Assembly (NCBI GenBank): GCA_039519185.1 | Contig: CM076846.1 | Location: 134,513,027-134,577,026 of the forward strand | DNA: 64,000 bases | From: Astragalus membranaceus | Taxonomy: Eukaryota > Streptophyta > Magnoliopsida > Fabales > Fabaceae | Direction of reading: 5' to 3' | Part shown: positions 54,073 through 64,000 of the stretch, in pieces | Layout: each line of letters opens with the position of its first letter | Numbering within the stretch: the stretch's first letter is position 1 | Notes under the pieces: generated by a model | Databases searched by the model: none | Told to the model about the DNA's origin: nothing | Seen by the model: the letters and a program-made list of their open reading frames with translations, nothing else | Position numbers and translations under genes: made by a program

Positions 54073-57000
54073 TGTTGCGCCCGAAAAAGTCCCTGAGGGA
54101 ATCTTTCTTCGTTTACAACCCTTTTTTAAAAATCAATGAAGTCGCCACCAATATTTTTTTTATAAGGAAAATATTGAAGAAAACCTTTTTGGAAAGCGGA
54201 TGGCCTTTTGGAAAACCGGAAGATTTGGGTTCGGGGGTCGGTTAGGTATGGGGAAGGTTTTAGCACCCCACGCCTCCTTTCTACCGAAAGGGAACCTTTA
54301 ATTAAACGTGTGGTTTTAAGTGCTGATTTGGAAAATACTTAAATTTGCCCTTTTTCGAAGAGAGAAAGAAAAGACTTAATGAAAATTTTATTTTTTGGCG
54401 AGAAAGGAGGAAAAAGGGTTTTTAGAAAGAAGTGCTTGACGGGACATGGCCCGCTCCTACGTATCTCCCGGTGCGATGGAGAATTCAAAGCTACGTAGTT
54501 CTTGTTTGTCCTGAAAAAGGTTTTTTGTTTTTTAATCTTTTTGGAGTTTTTCGCAAAGGGATTGAGCGTTCGCAGTGACCAAACAACAACGGTTTAGAGT
54601 GGTCGCACTACTACCTCTTATGAAAACGAATTATCATTAACGACCAAACGGCAACGGCGCGAGTGATGATTAATGATAATCGGTTTTTATTTTGAGCATT
54701 GAAAAGGTTTTCGCAATTGAAGGAGAGCGTTTGTGAGGACCAAACAACAACGGTTTAGAGTGGCCACACTACTAGCTCCCACAGGAATGAAATCATCACC
54801 CACAATCAAACGGCAACGGCGCGAGTGATCCTTAGTGATGATTAGTTTTGATTTCGACGTTTGAAAAGATTTGTTTTTGAAAAGTGCCTTCGCTGGTTTT
54901 AATTGGAGAGAACGTCGTGATGGAAGGAATTTGCAATTGGATTGATTTTCGTTCGGGGAAACATTTATCCATCGTTGGGAAAAAAAAAAGGTTTGTGAAA
55001 AAAGGAAAATAAATAAGTTTATTTAGGGGAAAAGAAACAAAATTTAAAAAAAGAAACAGGGAGGTGCAGTAGTAAAATGGGGGGTGTAAGTAAAAGGAAG
55101 GCTGTATTATTAAGATTGGGGTGTAAACAGCAGCCCAGTTCTTATTTTAGTGGGCTGATCCGTTTCAAAGTCGTGGGCTTCAGAGGGGAGGCGTGCGAAG
55201 TAAAGCGTGGGGTGTGAATAGAAATCTGAAAAATAAAAAAACGCGAAAAGACGATTCTGCCCCTGCGCCTATACTATAAAATGAAAACCTAATTAGGGAA
55301 ACCCTAATTCTTCACTTTCCTCTTCTCCGCGGCGCCCCACCCAAAATTTCCTAACCCTAAATTTTTCCTCTCTCTCTCTCTCCTTGCCGTCCCCATCTCA
55401 AACGCTCCAGAGCCAAAAAAATTTCCCTCTCCTCTCTACGCTACGGATCCGCCTCTCTCACTCTCCTAGCTTCGATCTCTCACTCTCCTCGCCGTCCTAA
55501 TCTCCCCCTACCCTTTCATCGGTGACGGCGACGGACAACACGGGGAGAGAGAAGGTTTGCGAACGACGGAGGCCGTGGTGGAGGTTTTGGCTTACGATGG
55601 TGGTGTTGGGTTCGACGGTGGTGTTTGGGACGGAGACGATCGTGGGTGCGAGTGGTGGTTGTTGGGCGGTTCGGTGGTGTTTGGGGTTGACGCGAAGGTG
55701 GTGGAGCGGTGGAGGTTCGTGGGATCGTGACTGTAGGATGGTGGTTCGGTGGTGTGCGATGGTGGCTAAGGGTGGCTGAGAGGTGAGTTCGCGAAGGAGG
55801 GAGGCCGTGGTTCGAGGGTTGGTTTCGTGGAGTACGGCGGTGTGGAGAGAGAGGAGGGGTACGGTTTGGCGGTGGCTGGCTGGGCGGATCTGTGACGGTG
55901 GTGGTGACGGTTTGTACGTACGGTGGTAGGATCGTGGGTGGTGGTATGGCGTTTGGGGGCTGATTCGGTTTAGGGGGCTGATTCGGTTAGGGGCTGAGGG
56001 ATTTTGGCTTCGGAGTTGGTGTTTTGCGGCGGCGACGACGGAGGCGCATGGCCAACAGACAGGGACGACCACCGTACGCGGTGGCCGGAGGTAACTTTCT
56101 CTACTTCTTTTAGTGCTTTTGCTTTGGTTGCCCCCTTTTTTTGGGTTCTTTGCATCTGAATCTAATAAACCCATTTGGAACAAATTCGAGCTTTATTCCT
56201 ATAACAACAGCAACTCTAACTACTGTCCATACCTCAAGCTTTTATTTATTTATTTTTTTGTTCTTTGTTAAGTTGATACCTAATCTAAATCTAAATGGAA
56301 CTATATTTGAAAGAGAAAAGCATGCTCTGTTTCTTATGACCACAACAACAACGGCTCAAACAACATTTTATCTACCTATTTACTGATTTATTTTAAATCG
56401 TTTTCAACTAGTATTGTCTCCTTTTTCTTTAAAACACACGACCCTTACAGTTATTACACATTCAGATTCAATGATCATACTAAAAATAAAAGAGTTCCAG
56501 CATCTATTTTCTATCTAATAGTTAGAGTAACCAACCTGGATCCCAAGTTTTGTTTCTGAAAGCACTTTCTTTCTGCTAAAAAAAACCACTGCCACTGCTG
56601 CTTTTTGGAACAGAATTTTGAATCAAAGAAAAATGTTTCAGTGTTTTGATGGACTGTTTAGTGAGTATCGTTGTCCCCATAACTCAGTTGCTGTGTCTCT
56701 ATTTATAATGGGTTTCTATGGTGTAGGTGTGGTATGGAGCAGGGGATCAAAGCTCATAGGAGACCAAGCTGTTGGCAGCAGGGGTGGAGCAGCAAGGATG
56801 GCAGCAGGGCTGCTGCCACTGCAGCAGTGTTTTTGCAGAAAATGGAAAAAGCCAAGAGGCAAGGAGAAGGGACCTCCAACCCCATTCTCAAATTGCAAAC
56901 TTGTTGCAACCCCAGCAGGCTGCGCCCTGCTTTTGTTATTTTTGCTGTTTTTCAATTAAATTTTTTTGTAACAAAGAGTTGACTCTCTTTGTACTATTCT

Positions 57001-57573
57001 AGTTTTTTTTAATTTTTTTGTTTATATATGTAACACAAGGACAGCTAATAATAAAAAAAACTGATTTCATTTTATTACTATTATTTATTATTATTTTTAT
57101 TTTTATGATAATAAAAGCGGTAAAAACAACGCGCGCCGACGCAACAACTCACACGACTCGAAATGAAGTACAAGCGCCTTAAGACTAGGAACGCATACGC
57201 AATTTGAATACGCGCTTTGAATACGCACGCGCGTACGTTATTAAAACCGATTTTATTTTATCCTCACTTCTCTAAAAAGAAAACGGTAAAAATAAACGCG
57301 CACTGACGCAATTACTCACACGATCCGAAACGAAACGCGCGCTCGCGCTATTTATTATTTCATTATTTATTTTTGGATTCTTTTTCCTTTTTTGAAAACA
57401 ACGAGCGCCAAACAAAATCGTTGCACGAGAGTGCCAAATACACCCGCATTTAGAACGATATGCGAAGCGATAAGATTTTTGAGATTTTTGAAAAACAAGA
57501 AAAATACCCATTAAAATTGGGCATTCACAAAAATACAATTTTTCAATTTGGCGGACAAAATTGGGGTATTACA
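54073..57573 (-). repeat. 3' LTR of element D
   Basis: Read on the minus strand it starts TGTAATACCCCAATTTTG and ends TTTTTCGGGCGCAACA, close to the LARD LTR ends. It holds a GC-rich stretch (55330-56090) and a tandem duplication of about 163 bp (54550-54890; CCAAACAACAACGGTTTAGA twice). It also has the ACGTAGCTTTGAATTCTCC block shared with the LARD. Open frames in the GC-rich part are low-complexity and considered non-coding. Confidence 0.9.
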
Positions 57574-57586
57574 GCTGCCCCTCTTT
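57574..57586 (-). other. Polypurine tract of element D
   Basis: Minus-strand AAAGAGGGGCAGC lies immediately before the LTR. It is identical to the tract of the LARD. Confidence 0.88.
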
Positions 57587-57755
57587 ATTTCACATTTCGC
57601 CAAGAAATATGAATTGGCCTTTTCATATTTGTTAGTGAAATGGAAATAAAGATATAGAAATAATACTAATTTTGTCCGCTCCAGAAAAGCTCAAATTTCT
57701 TTTTGTTATTTTCCTTTTGGGAACGAGGGTTAACACTTGTCGCATTAACGGGAAA

Positions 57756-57853
57756 GCAGTAAATTGGGAAAAGCAGTAAATTGGGAAAAGCGGTAAATTG
57801 GAAAAAGCGGTAAATTGGAAAAAGCGGTAAATTGGAAAAAGCGGTAAATTGGG
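57756..57853. repeat. 17-bp tandem repeat in element D
   Basis: Nearly six consecutive units of GCGGTAAATTGGAAAAA; the first two read GCAGTAAATTGGGAAAA. The reverse core TTTACCGC equals that of the 29-bp array of the LARD at the corresponding position. Confidence 0.92.
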
Positions 57854-58364
57854 AATTCGGAGGCTGCCTAAAAACCTTCTAACGAACTCTTGTCGAGTCC
57901 GAGCTTTGGGGGTGGCCTTTTCGAGCGGCCGATCAACATCAGGTCCGGAACTGATTTGATCAATGGATTTACGCTATGCCTTAGGCTGACACAACTAATC
58001 CGAAGGACTTAACGAAGTCTGATGGATCCATCGCGCGCTCGTACGCGATGTTGTGATCTGTGGAAGGAGTTTACTAACTCTGTGTTGATGGAGTTTACTA
58101 ACTCTGTGTTGTGGTGATTTTCTAAAAATGAGATTTTGGGACTCTCTGGTCCGACGTAACTTCTCTCTTGGATGGTGCATGAAATGCATGCACTTGGGTA
58201 TTTGGGTGCACATGAATGCAATGATTGATTTTGGGCATTTGAAAGTGTAATGCACTACCGTTCGATGCCATGGAGTGACGAATGGTATGGATGATATGAG
58301 AATGATGAATGATATGAAGACGTTGTGTTCTTTTTATGTTCCGTCTCCTGTAACTTTTTACTTT

Positions 58365-58530
58365 TGTTTATTCTGTTTGTTTTCTTTAAGCAGCTTTCTT
58401 TTTTCTGCTTATTTGTTTTTGTTTACTCTGTTTGTTTTCTTTAAGCAGCTTTCTTTTTTCTGCTTATTTGTTTTTGTTTACTCTGTTTGTTTTCTTTAAG
58501 CAGCTTTCTTTTTTCTGCTTATTTGTTTTT
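58365..58530. repeat. 61-bp tandem repeat in element D
   Basis: Nearly three units with TCTGTTTGTTTTCTTTAAGC and AGCTTTCTTTTTTCTGCTTA in tandem, ending in a homopolymer T run at about 58528-58551. Confidence 0.88.
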
Positions 58531-59211
58531 TTTTTTTTTTTTTTTTTTGGCACTCTTTTTTTTTTGCTGGTTAAATCGATCTGCCGGACGGAGGCTGTTC
58601 CAGGACGATGATCCCGCGAGGATTGCACACTGGTTCGTCACGACTGTTTTTCTTTCGCAATTTTATTCACTTGGGAAATCACTTCTTTCTGTATTTTTTC
58701 AAAGATTTCGCAATGATCCTGTAATGCTCTGAATGTGCACATGTTTTGCAATTCGATTTCATCAATCATAAAAGTTATTATTTTGAAAGAAACTGAATAG
58801 ATGAAAGCAGAGACACGAAAAGCACACATATGAAAGAAAAGTTGGACTTTCATTGATATAGAAATTGGACGTGCGGAAAGTCACGCCAATCGAAAGTACA
58901 TTGCAATCTTTCTTTTAACCTAAGAAATACAAGAATAAAGGAACAAATCTCGTGATTTCGTCTCTGAAGTAACGGTGCCCACCGTCCATACTCATAATAC
59001 TGATCACCCCTTTATCAGAACCTTTGGAGCGCTGATTGCCTTTTTCTTTTCTCAAGCCCAAGTTTTCTGGCCCTAATTTTTGCCTGGATCGCCCTTTGCG
59101 GGTTTTCAATCCACCGGGCCGCTCTGATTTTGCCTAGGTCGCCCTTTGCGGGTTTTCAACCTAGCGAGCTGATTTTCCTTGGCTTATCTTTCTCTTTTTT
59201 CGTCTATTTTT

Positions 59212-62200
59212 CTAGGCATAATACTTCTTGGCCACATCTGAGTTCACTGGATTTGGGATCTCATCTCCGTCCATGTTTGCCAGAATTAAAGCTCCTCCTG
59301 AGAATGCCTTCTTCACCACATAAGGTCCTTCATATTTGGGAGCCCATTTGCCCCTGGAGTCGGTCTGAATCGGCAAGATCTGCTTGAGCACAAGATCTCC
59401 TTCTTGGAATTCACGAGGACGGACTTTCTTGTCAAAAGCCCTCCTCATCCTCTGTTGGTACAACTGTCCATGACACATTGCGGCCACTCGTTTTTCATCA
59501 ATGAGATTCAACTGGTCAAGACGAGACCGAACCCATTCTGCTTCATCAAGTTTTGTCTCCATTAACACCCGCAGGGATGGTATTTCAACCTCAATGGGGA
59601 GGACTGCCTCTGACCCGTAAACCAGTGAGTAGGGGGTTGCCCCTGTTGAGGTGCGTACTGAGGTTCTGTAACCATGCAGGGCAAAGGGGAGCATCTCATG
59701 CCAATCATTATAGGTCACGACCATCTTCTGTATTATCCGCTTGATGTTCTTGTTGGCTGCCTCAACTGCCCCATTCATCTTTGGACGGTAGGGAGAAGAG
59801 TTGTGATGCTGTATCTTGAAGTCTTTACACAAGTCTTTCATTATCCTGCTGTTCAAATTACTACCGTTGTCTGTGATAATCTTGTTTGGAAGGCCGTAGC
59901 GGCAAACCAAGTCTTTCTTGATGAACTTAGCAATCACTGAGCTCGTTACATTGGGATAAGAGGCAGCTTCCACCCACTTAGTGAAGTAGTCAATAGCAAC
60001 CAGGATGAAACGGTGACCATTGGAAGCTTTGGGTTCAATGGGACCAATGATGTCCATGCCCCACATTGAGAATGGCCATGGTGCGCTCAAAACATTCAGA
60101 GAAGTTGGAGGTACATGGGTGTGATCTGCATAGATTTGGCATTTATGGCATCTTCTCACAAAACTGTAACAGTCTGATTCCATCTGCAACCAGTAGTATC
60201 CGGCTCTCAGGATTTTTCTAGCCATTGCGTGCCCGTTGGAATGAACCCCAAATGAGCCTTCATGAACATCTCGCATAATCTTTACTGATTCTTCTCCTGT
60301 TACACACCTGAGGAGTACCAAGTCATGGTTTCTCTTGTAAAGGACGTCTCCACTCAAGAAGAAACCTATTGACAGCCTCCTGAGGGTTCTCTTGTCATTC
60401 TCTGTAGCTCCGGGAGGATACTCTCTGTTTGTGATATACTGCTTGATGTCATGGTACCAAGGCTTACTATCTGATCCCTCTTCGACTGCCATACAGTAGT
60501 GATAAGCAGGCTGTTCTCTGTGCTGGATTCTGACAGTCGTCAGACTTTTGTCACAGCTGACGTTGAACATAGAGGACAAAGTTGCCAAGGCATCGGCCAA
60601 CTGATTCTCGCTGCGGGGTATGTGTTGGAAAGTGATTTCCTCAAAGGGCTTGATTAATTCTTGAATGTAGTCACGGTAAGGAATCAAATCAGAATTTCTT
60701 GTTTCCCAGTCTCCTTTTACTTGATGGACAACTAGAGCTGAATCTCCGTATACGTCGAGCCTCTTGACTTTCCAATCGAGAGCTGCCTGGATACCCAAGA
60801 TACACGCTTCATACTCTGCAATATTGTTTGTGACATAGAAGCTTAGTCTAGCGGTGACTGGTATAAAGCGGTTGTCTGGGGAGATCAGCACTGCTCCGAT
60901 TCCGTGCCCCCACATGTTAGAGGCACCGTCAAACAACATTCTCCACCTTTCATCATCTTGAGACTTCCCTGCGTCAAATAATGCCATAATGTCCTCATCT
61001 GGGAACTCACATTTCATTGATTGGTAATCCTCAACCGGTTGATGTGCCAGGTAGTCTGCCAGTGTGCTACCTTTAATCGCCTTCTGGGTTACGTACACGA
61101 GGTCATACTCTGACAGAAGCATTTGCCAACGAGCAATTCTACCTGTGAGCGCGGGTTTTTCAAATATGTACTTGATTGGGTCCATTTTGGACACCAACCA
61201 GGTAGTGTGACTCAGCATATATTGTCTCAGTCGATGCGCAGCCCAGGCTAGAGCACAACAAGTCTTCTCCAATGATGAATACCTCGCCTCACAGTCTGTG
61301 AACTTCTTGCTTATGTAGTAGATCGTGTGTTCTTTCTTTCCTGACTCATCGTGTTGCCCCAGCACGCAGCCCATAGAATTGTCTAGCACCGTGAGGTATA
61401 GGATGAGGGGCCTGCCAGACACAGGTGGCATTAGGACGGGTGGACTTTGAAGATACGCCTTGATTTTCTCAAATGCTTCTTGACATTTATCATTCCACTT
61501 CATCTCTTGGTTTTTGCACAGCAGTTTGAAAATTGGTTCGCAAGTTGCAGTCAACTGGAAGATGAATCGAGAGATGTAGTTTAGTCTTCCCAGGAAACCA
61601 CGAACTTCTTTCTCTGTCTTAGGTGCTGGCATCTCCAGGATTGCTCGTACCTTGTCCGGGTCTACCTCAATTCCCTTCTGGCTGACAATGAAACCCAACA
61701 ACTTCCCTGACCTAACCCCAAAGGTGCACTTAGCGGGGTTCAACCTAAGTTTGTACTTTCTGAGACGCTCGAACAGCTTCTGTAGGTTAACCACGTGCTC
61801 TTCATCAGTCTTTGATTTAGCAATCATGTCATCCACATAGACTTCGATCTCCTTATGCATCATGTCATGGAATAGGGTTACCATCGCTCTTTGGTAGGTT
61901 GCCCCGGCATTCCTCAACCCGAAAGGCATGACTTTGTAACAGAAAGTTCCCCAAAGGGTTATGAAGGTGGTTTTCTCCATATCCTCCGGAGCCATTTTGA
62001 TCTGGTTATAGCCTGAATATCCATCCATGAAGGAGAACATCGAATGCTGAGCAGTACTGTCCACCAAAACGTCAATATGGGGTAGAGGGAAGTCATCTTT
62101 AGGGCTTGCTCTGTTCAAGTCACGGTAGTCGACACACATTCGGACCTTCCCATCTTTCTTAGGGACTGGGACAATGTTTGCTACCCACTCAGGATATTTT

Positions 62201-62662
62201 GCCACAGCTAAGAACCCTGCATCAAACTGTTTCTTGACCTCATCCCTGATTTTCAAAGACATTTCAGGCTTCATCCGCCTTAACTTCTGTTTCACAGGGG
62301 GACACTCTGATTTCACTGGCAATTTATGTTCAACAATATCTGTGCTCAACCCTGGCATGTCCCGATATGTCCATGCGAATACGTCAGCGTAGTCGAACAG
62401 GAGCTGAATCAACTTTTTGCGCTCTTTATCCTCCATTGCGGTACCAACCTTGATCTCTTTTCTGTCTTCCTCAGTACCCAAATTGACCATTTCTGTAGAC
62501 TCCTCATGGGGTTCGATGACCTTTTCTTCTTGTTCTACCATTCTCATGATTTCTGGAGGAGTATCCCAATCATTCTCAACGTCTTCCTCGGCTTGATTAA
62601 CCGGGTAATCAAAATCACAGTATGAGTTATGGGCATTATTATTTTCAGAGTTTATTTTCGAT
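59212..62662 (-). CDS. Element D Pol exon: reverse transcriptase, two RNase H domains, integrase
   Basis: The frame is open from the predicted splice acceptor (exon from 62662) to the stop at 59212. The first ATG gives 1111 residues. Domains in order: RT (MCVDYRDLNRASPKDDFPLP, FMDGYSGYNQIKM, VMPFGLRNAGATYQRAM, catalytic YVDDM); RNase H with YYISKKFTDCEARYSSLEKT; second RNase H with all four acidic positions (LFDGAS, NIAEYEA, YGDSALV, NQLADALA); integrase with an H-H-C-C finger (RRCHKCQ) and D-D-E residues in GMDIIGPIEP, ITDNGSN and GAVEAANK; and a C-terminal GPYVVKKAF segment. All catalytic motifs look intact, so this copy may still be autonomous. The C-terminal part of RT extends into element-typical thumb sequence. 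Confidence 0.95.
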
Positions 62663-62854
62663 CTGCATTAGAATGGAGCGGCGAATAAAAATAAAGAAAA
62701 AGCAACACAGATAAAAGATGAAGACAGAAATTTTATTGAAAATTCAAAATAACACTTTATTGATTGATGATTTTCGACGAAAACATGTGTGCCCGAATGA
62801 AATATCCCAAGGCCTTGGGCAGAGCCGAGGGATCTGCATTACAATGATAATTAC
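62663..62854 (-). other. Predicted intron between pro and RT of element D
   Basis: On the minus strand the donor is TTTAAA/GTAATT (GT at 62854-62853) and the acceptor TTCTAATGCAG (AG at 62664-62663), 192 nt. A TAA follows directly after the donor in the pro frame and another lies just before the acceptor in the RT frame. Removing the segment joins the two frames in phase without a stop. Ogre elements are known to carry a spliced intron in this position. Confidence 0.8.
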
Positions 62855-64000
62855 TTTAAATTGGAAAATACGGGGAAATCCATGATCTCCCAGTTTTGCA
62901 GCTTCTCTCCAACCGCACAGCAGCGCACCAGACCTTCAGCACGGCCACTTGAGCTTGATCCTTCTTCAACCATATTAACCTGGTCAGGGTTCAGCATACC
63001 AGCACTCCGGAAGTTGTCCTTAAGATTAGCGATGACTATTCTCTCCTGATTGGGTGCCTTTCCTCTGAGTTTGGCCAGCCATTTCTCCCTCCAGTCAGAT
63101 GTCAGCCTCTCCCGATCAGCAAGACTTGGGATGTACCCAACACCGAACCTCTCAATATTACCCCTCAACTGGATAGGCATTACAATTCCTTGAGCAGCTT
63201 TTCCTAAGCCCTTACCAATCTGATACCCATGTCCCAGCATCACCTTTGCAGTCATCATGTCAGCCCTGGACCACTTAGGCTTCCACCGAGGCTCCCCTTC
63301 GACGAAGACAGCGTTTGAAATCTCCAATCCCTGGAAAGCAGTCTCAAAGGACTCTTCTGCTGCTTCCACATAATGTTCAGGTGGTGATCGATTTATCAAT
63401 ATTTCTTCCTCTCCGGAGATCACTATCAGCTTTCCCCTAGCCACAAACTTGAGTTTCTGATGGAGCGAGGATGGCACTGCCCCAGCCGCATGTATCCAGG
63501 GACGTCCTAGCAGGCAACTGTAGGATGAATTGATGTCCATCACTTGAAAGACGACATAAAATACTTCAGGGCCTACCTGCAGCGGCATTTCCACTTCTCC
63601 AAAAACTTCCTTCACTGACCCATCAAACGCCCTGACCAAGGTGGAGCTTGGTTTCAGATATGAACAATCTGCATCCAGCTTATCCATTGTAGACTTAGGC
63701 AGCACGTTCAAGGATGAACCGTTATCAATAAGCACCCTGGCAAGTATATGGTCTCCACACTTGACTGAGATGTGAAGAGCTTGATTATGACTCTTTCCTG
63801 CCGGAGGCAGCTCAGTGTCTGAGAAGGTCAAGTAATTGGAGGCTACAATGCTGCCAACAATACCATCAAGCTGGTTTACTGTAATGTCATGAGAGACGTG
63901 AGCTTCATTCAGGACCTTTAGCAGTGCAGCACGATGTGCCTCTGAACTAAGCAGCAAAGAGAGCATTGAGATCTTGGATGGGGTTTGATTCAGCTGGTCT
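62855..64000 (-). CDS. Element D Gag-Pro, C-terminal part (protease and G-patch), partial
   Basis: The frame is open from the window edge to the predicted donor at 62855, so the methionine at 63966 is internal, not a start. The aspartic protease shows ARVLIDNGSSLNVLPKS near 63730 (catalytic D-N-G) and CLLGRPWIHAAGAVPSSLHQ near 63500. A G-patch-like segment follows near 63180-63275 (MLGHGYQIGKGLGK), a nucleic-acid-binding motif seen after the protease in some retroelements. Gag lies beyond the window. The protein would be processed from the Gag-Pro-Pol precursor in virus-like particles. Confidence 0.9.

Larger units (their letters stand above)
57587..59211 (-). other. Non-coding region between integrase and 3' LTR of element D
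   Basis: It contains, on the plus-strand scale, a 17-bp tandem repeat (57756-57853), a 61-bp tandem repeat (about 58365-58530, three copies with TTTAAGCAGCTTTC), a long T run (58528-58551) and a duplicated unit with CGCCCTTTGCGGGTTTTCAA (59089-59161). Motif order matches the LARD interior from 10718 to 14305. No protein-coding frame is credible. Confidence 0.75.
54073..64000 (-). mobile_element. Element D: Ogre-like Ty3/gypsy retrotransposon, 5' end outside the window
   Basis: On the minus strand: partial gag-pro frame, predicted intron, intact RT-RNase H-RNase H-integrase frame, 1.6 kb of non-coding sequence with tandem repeats, polypurine tract, and a 3501-bp 3' LTR (57573 down to 54073). 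Long LTRs, the pro/RT intron, the G-patch after protease and abundance in legumes identify the Ogre group. It is inserted in element C; the base pairs before it (ATAAC) are the expected target duplication, but the partner copy is outside the window. Confidence 0.9.

Noticed and set aside
55497..56183. Minus-strand 228-codon proline/histidine/threonine-rich frame in the element D LTR
   Set aside because: Low-complexity sequence in the GC-rich LTR segment with no conserved domain.

Overview
The window is plant nuclear DNA made almost entirely of nested transposable elements, with one ordinary host gene. The abundance of Ogre/Tat-lineage Ty3/gypsy elements, with very long LTRs and an intron between protease and reverse transcriptase, points to a papilionoid legume, probably of the pea/vetch/clover group. 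The species is inferred from element content, not from a marker gene.

Layout. (1) 1-21011: old Tat-lineage element A on the minus strand, with a 5' LTR at 20673-21011, broken gag-pro-pol, and an antisense extra ORF at 12-2248. Its reverse transcriptase is split by a 12.15 kb element (5267-17418; target duplication AACCT) with two 3113-bp LTRs and no coding capacity, i.e. a large retrotransposon derivative (LARD). (2) 21461-30590: remnants of a possible CACTA-type transposon, split by element B (21652-30220; target duplication ACTGA), a chromovirus-like element with near-identical LTRs but a decayed interior lacking integrase. (3) 31011-33757: LTR fragment, a probable non-autonomous Helitron, and two Mutator-like MITEs with 9-bp target duplications. 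(4) 33915-39274: complete hAT transposon with 8-bp target duplication, a transposase broken by one stop codon, and fragments resembling host genes. A 942-bp hAT relative follows at 39376-40317. (5) 42618-43421 (minus): intact cold-shock-domain/CCHC zinc-knuckle RNA-binding protein, the only convincing host gene. (6) 43485-45841: duplicated promoter segment, AT-rich DNA and MITEs. (7) 45842-54072: Tat-lineage element C on the plus strand, inserted into a MITE. Gag-pro is open, and pol carries one in-frame TGA. (8) 54073-64000: Ogre-like element D on the minus strand, inserted just downstream of element C's pol. It has a 3501-bp 3' LTR, an intact RT-RNase H-integrase frame, and a pro frame joined in phase by a predicted 192-nt intron. 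Its 5' end lies beyond the window.

How they relate. The LARD and element D share LTR ends, the polypurine tract, and the order of motifs between pol and the 3' LTR. The LARD therefore looks like a non-autonomous partner of the D family in which the coding region is missing. Most stop codons in the dead elements can be explained by single C-to-T (or G-to-A) changes, as expected from decay of methylated cytosines. No rRNA, tRNA, CRISPR array or prokaryotic feature was seen.
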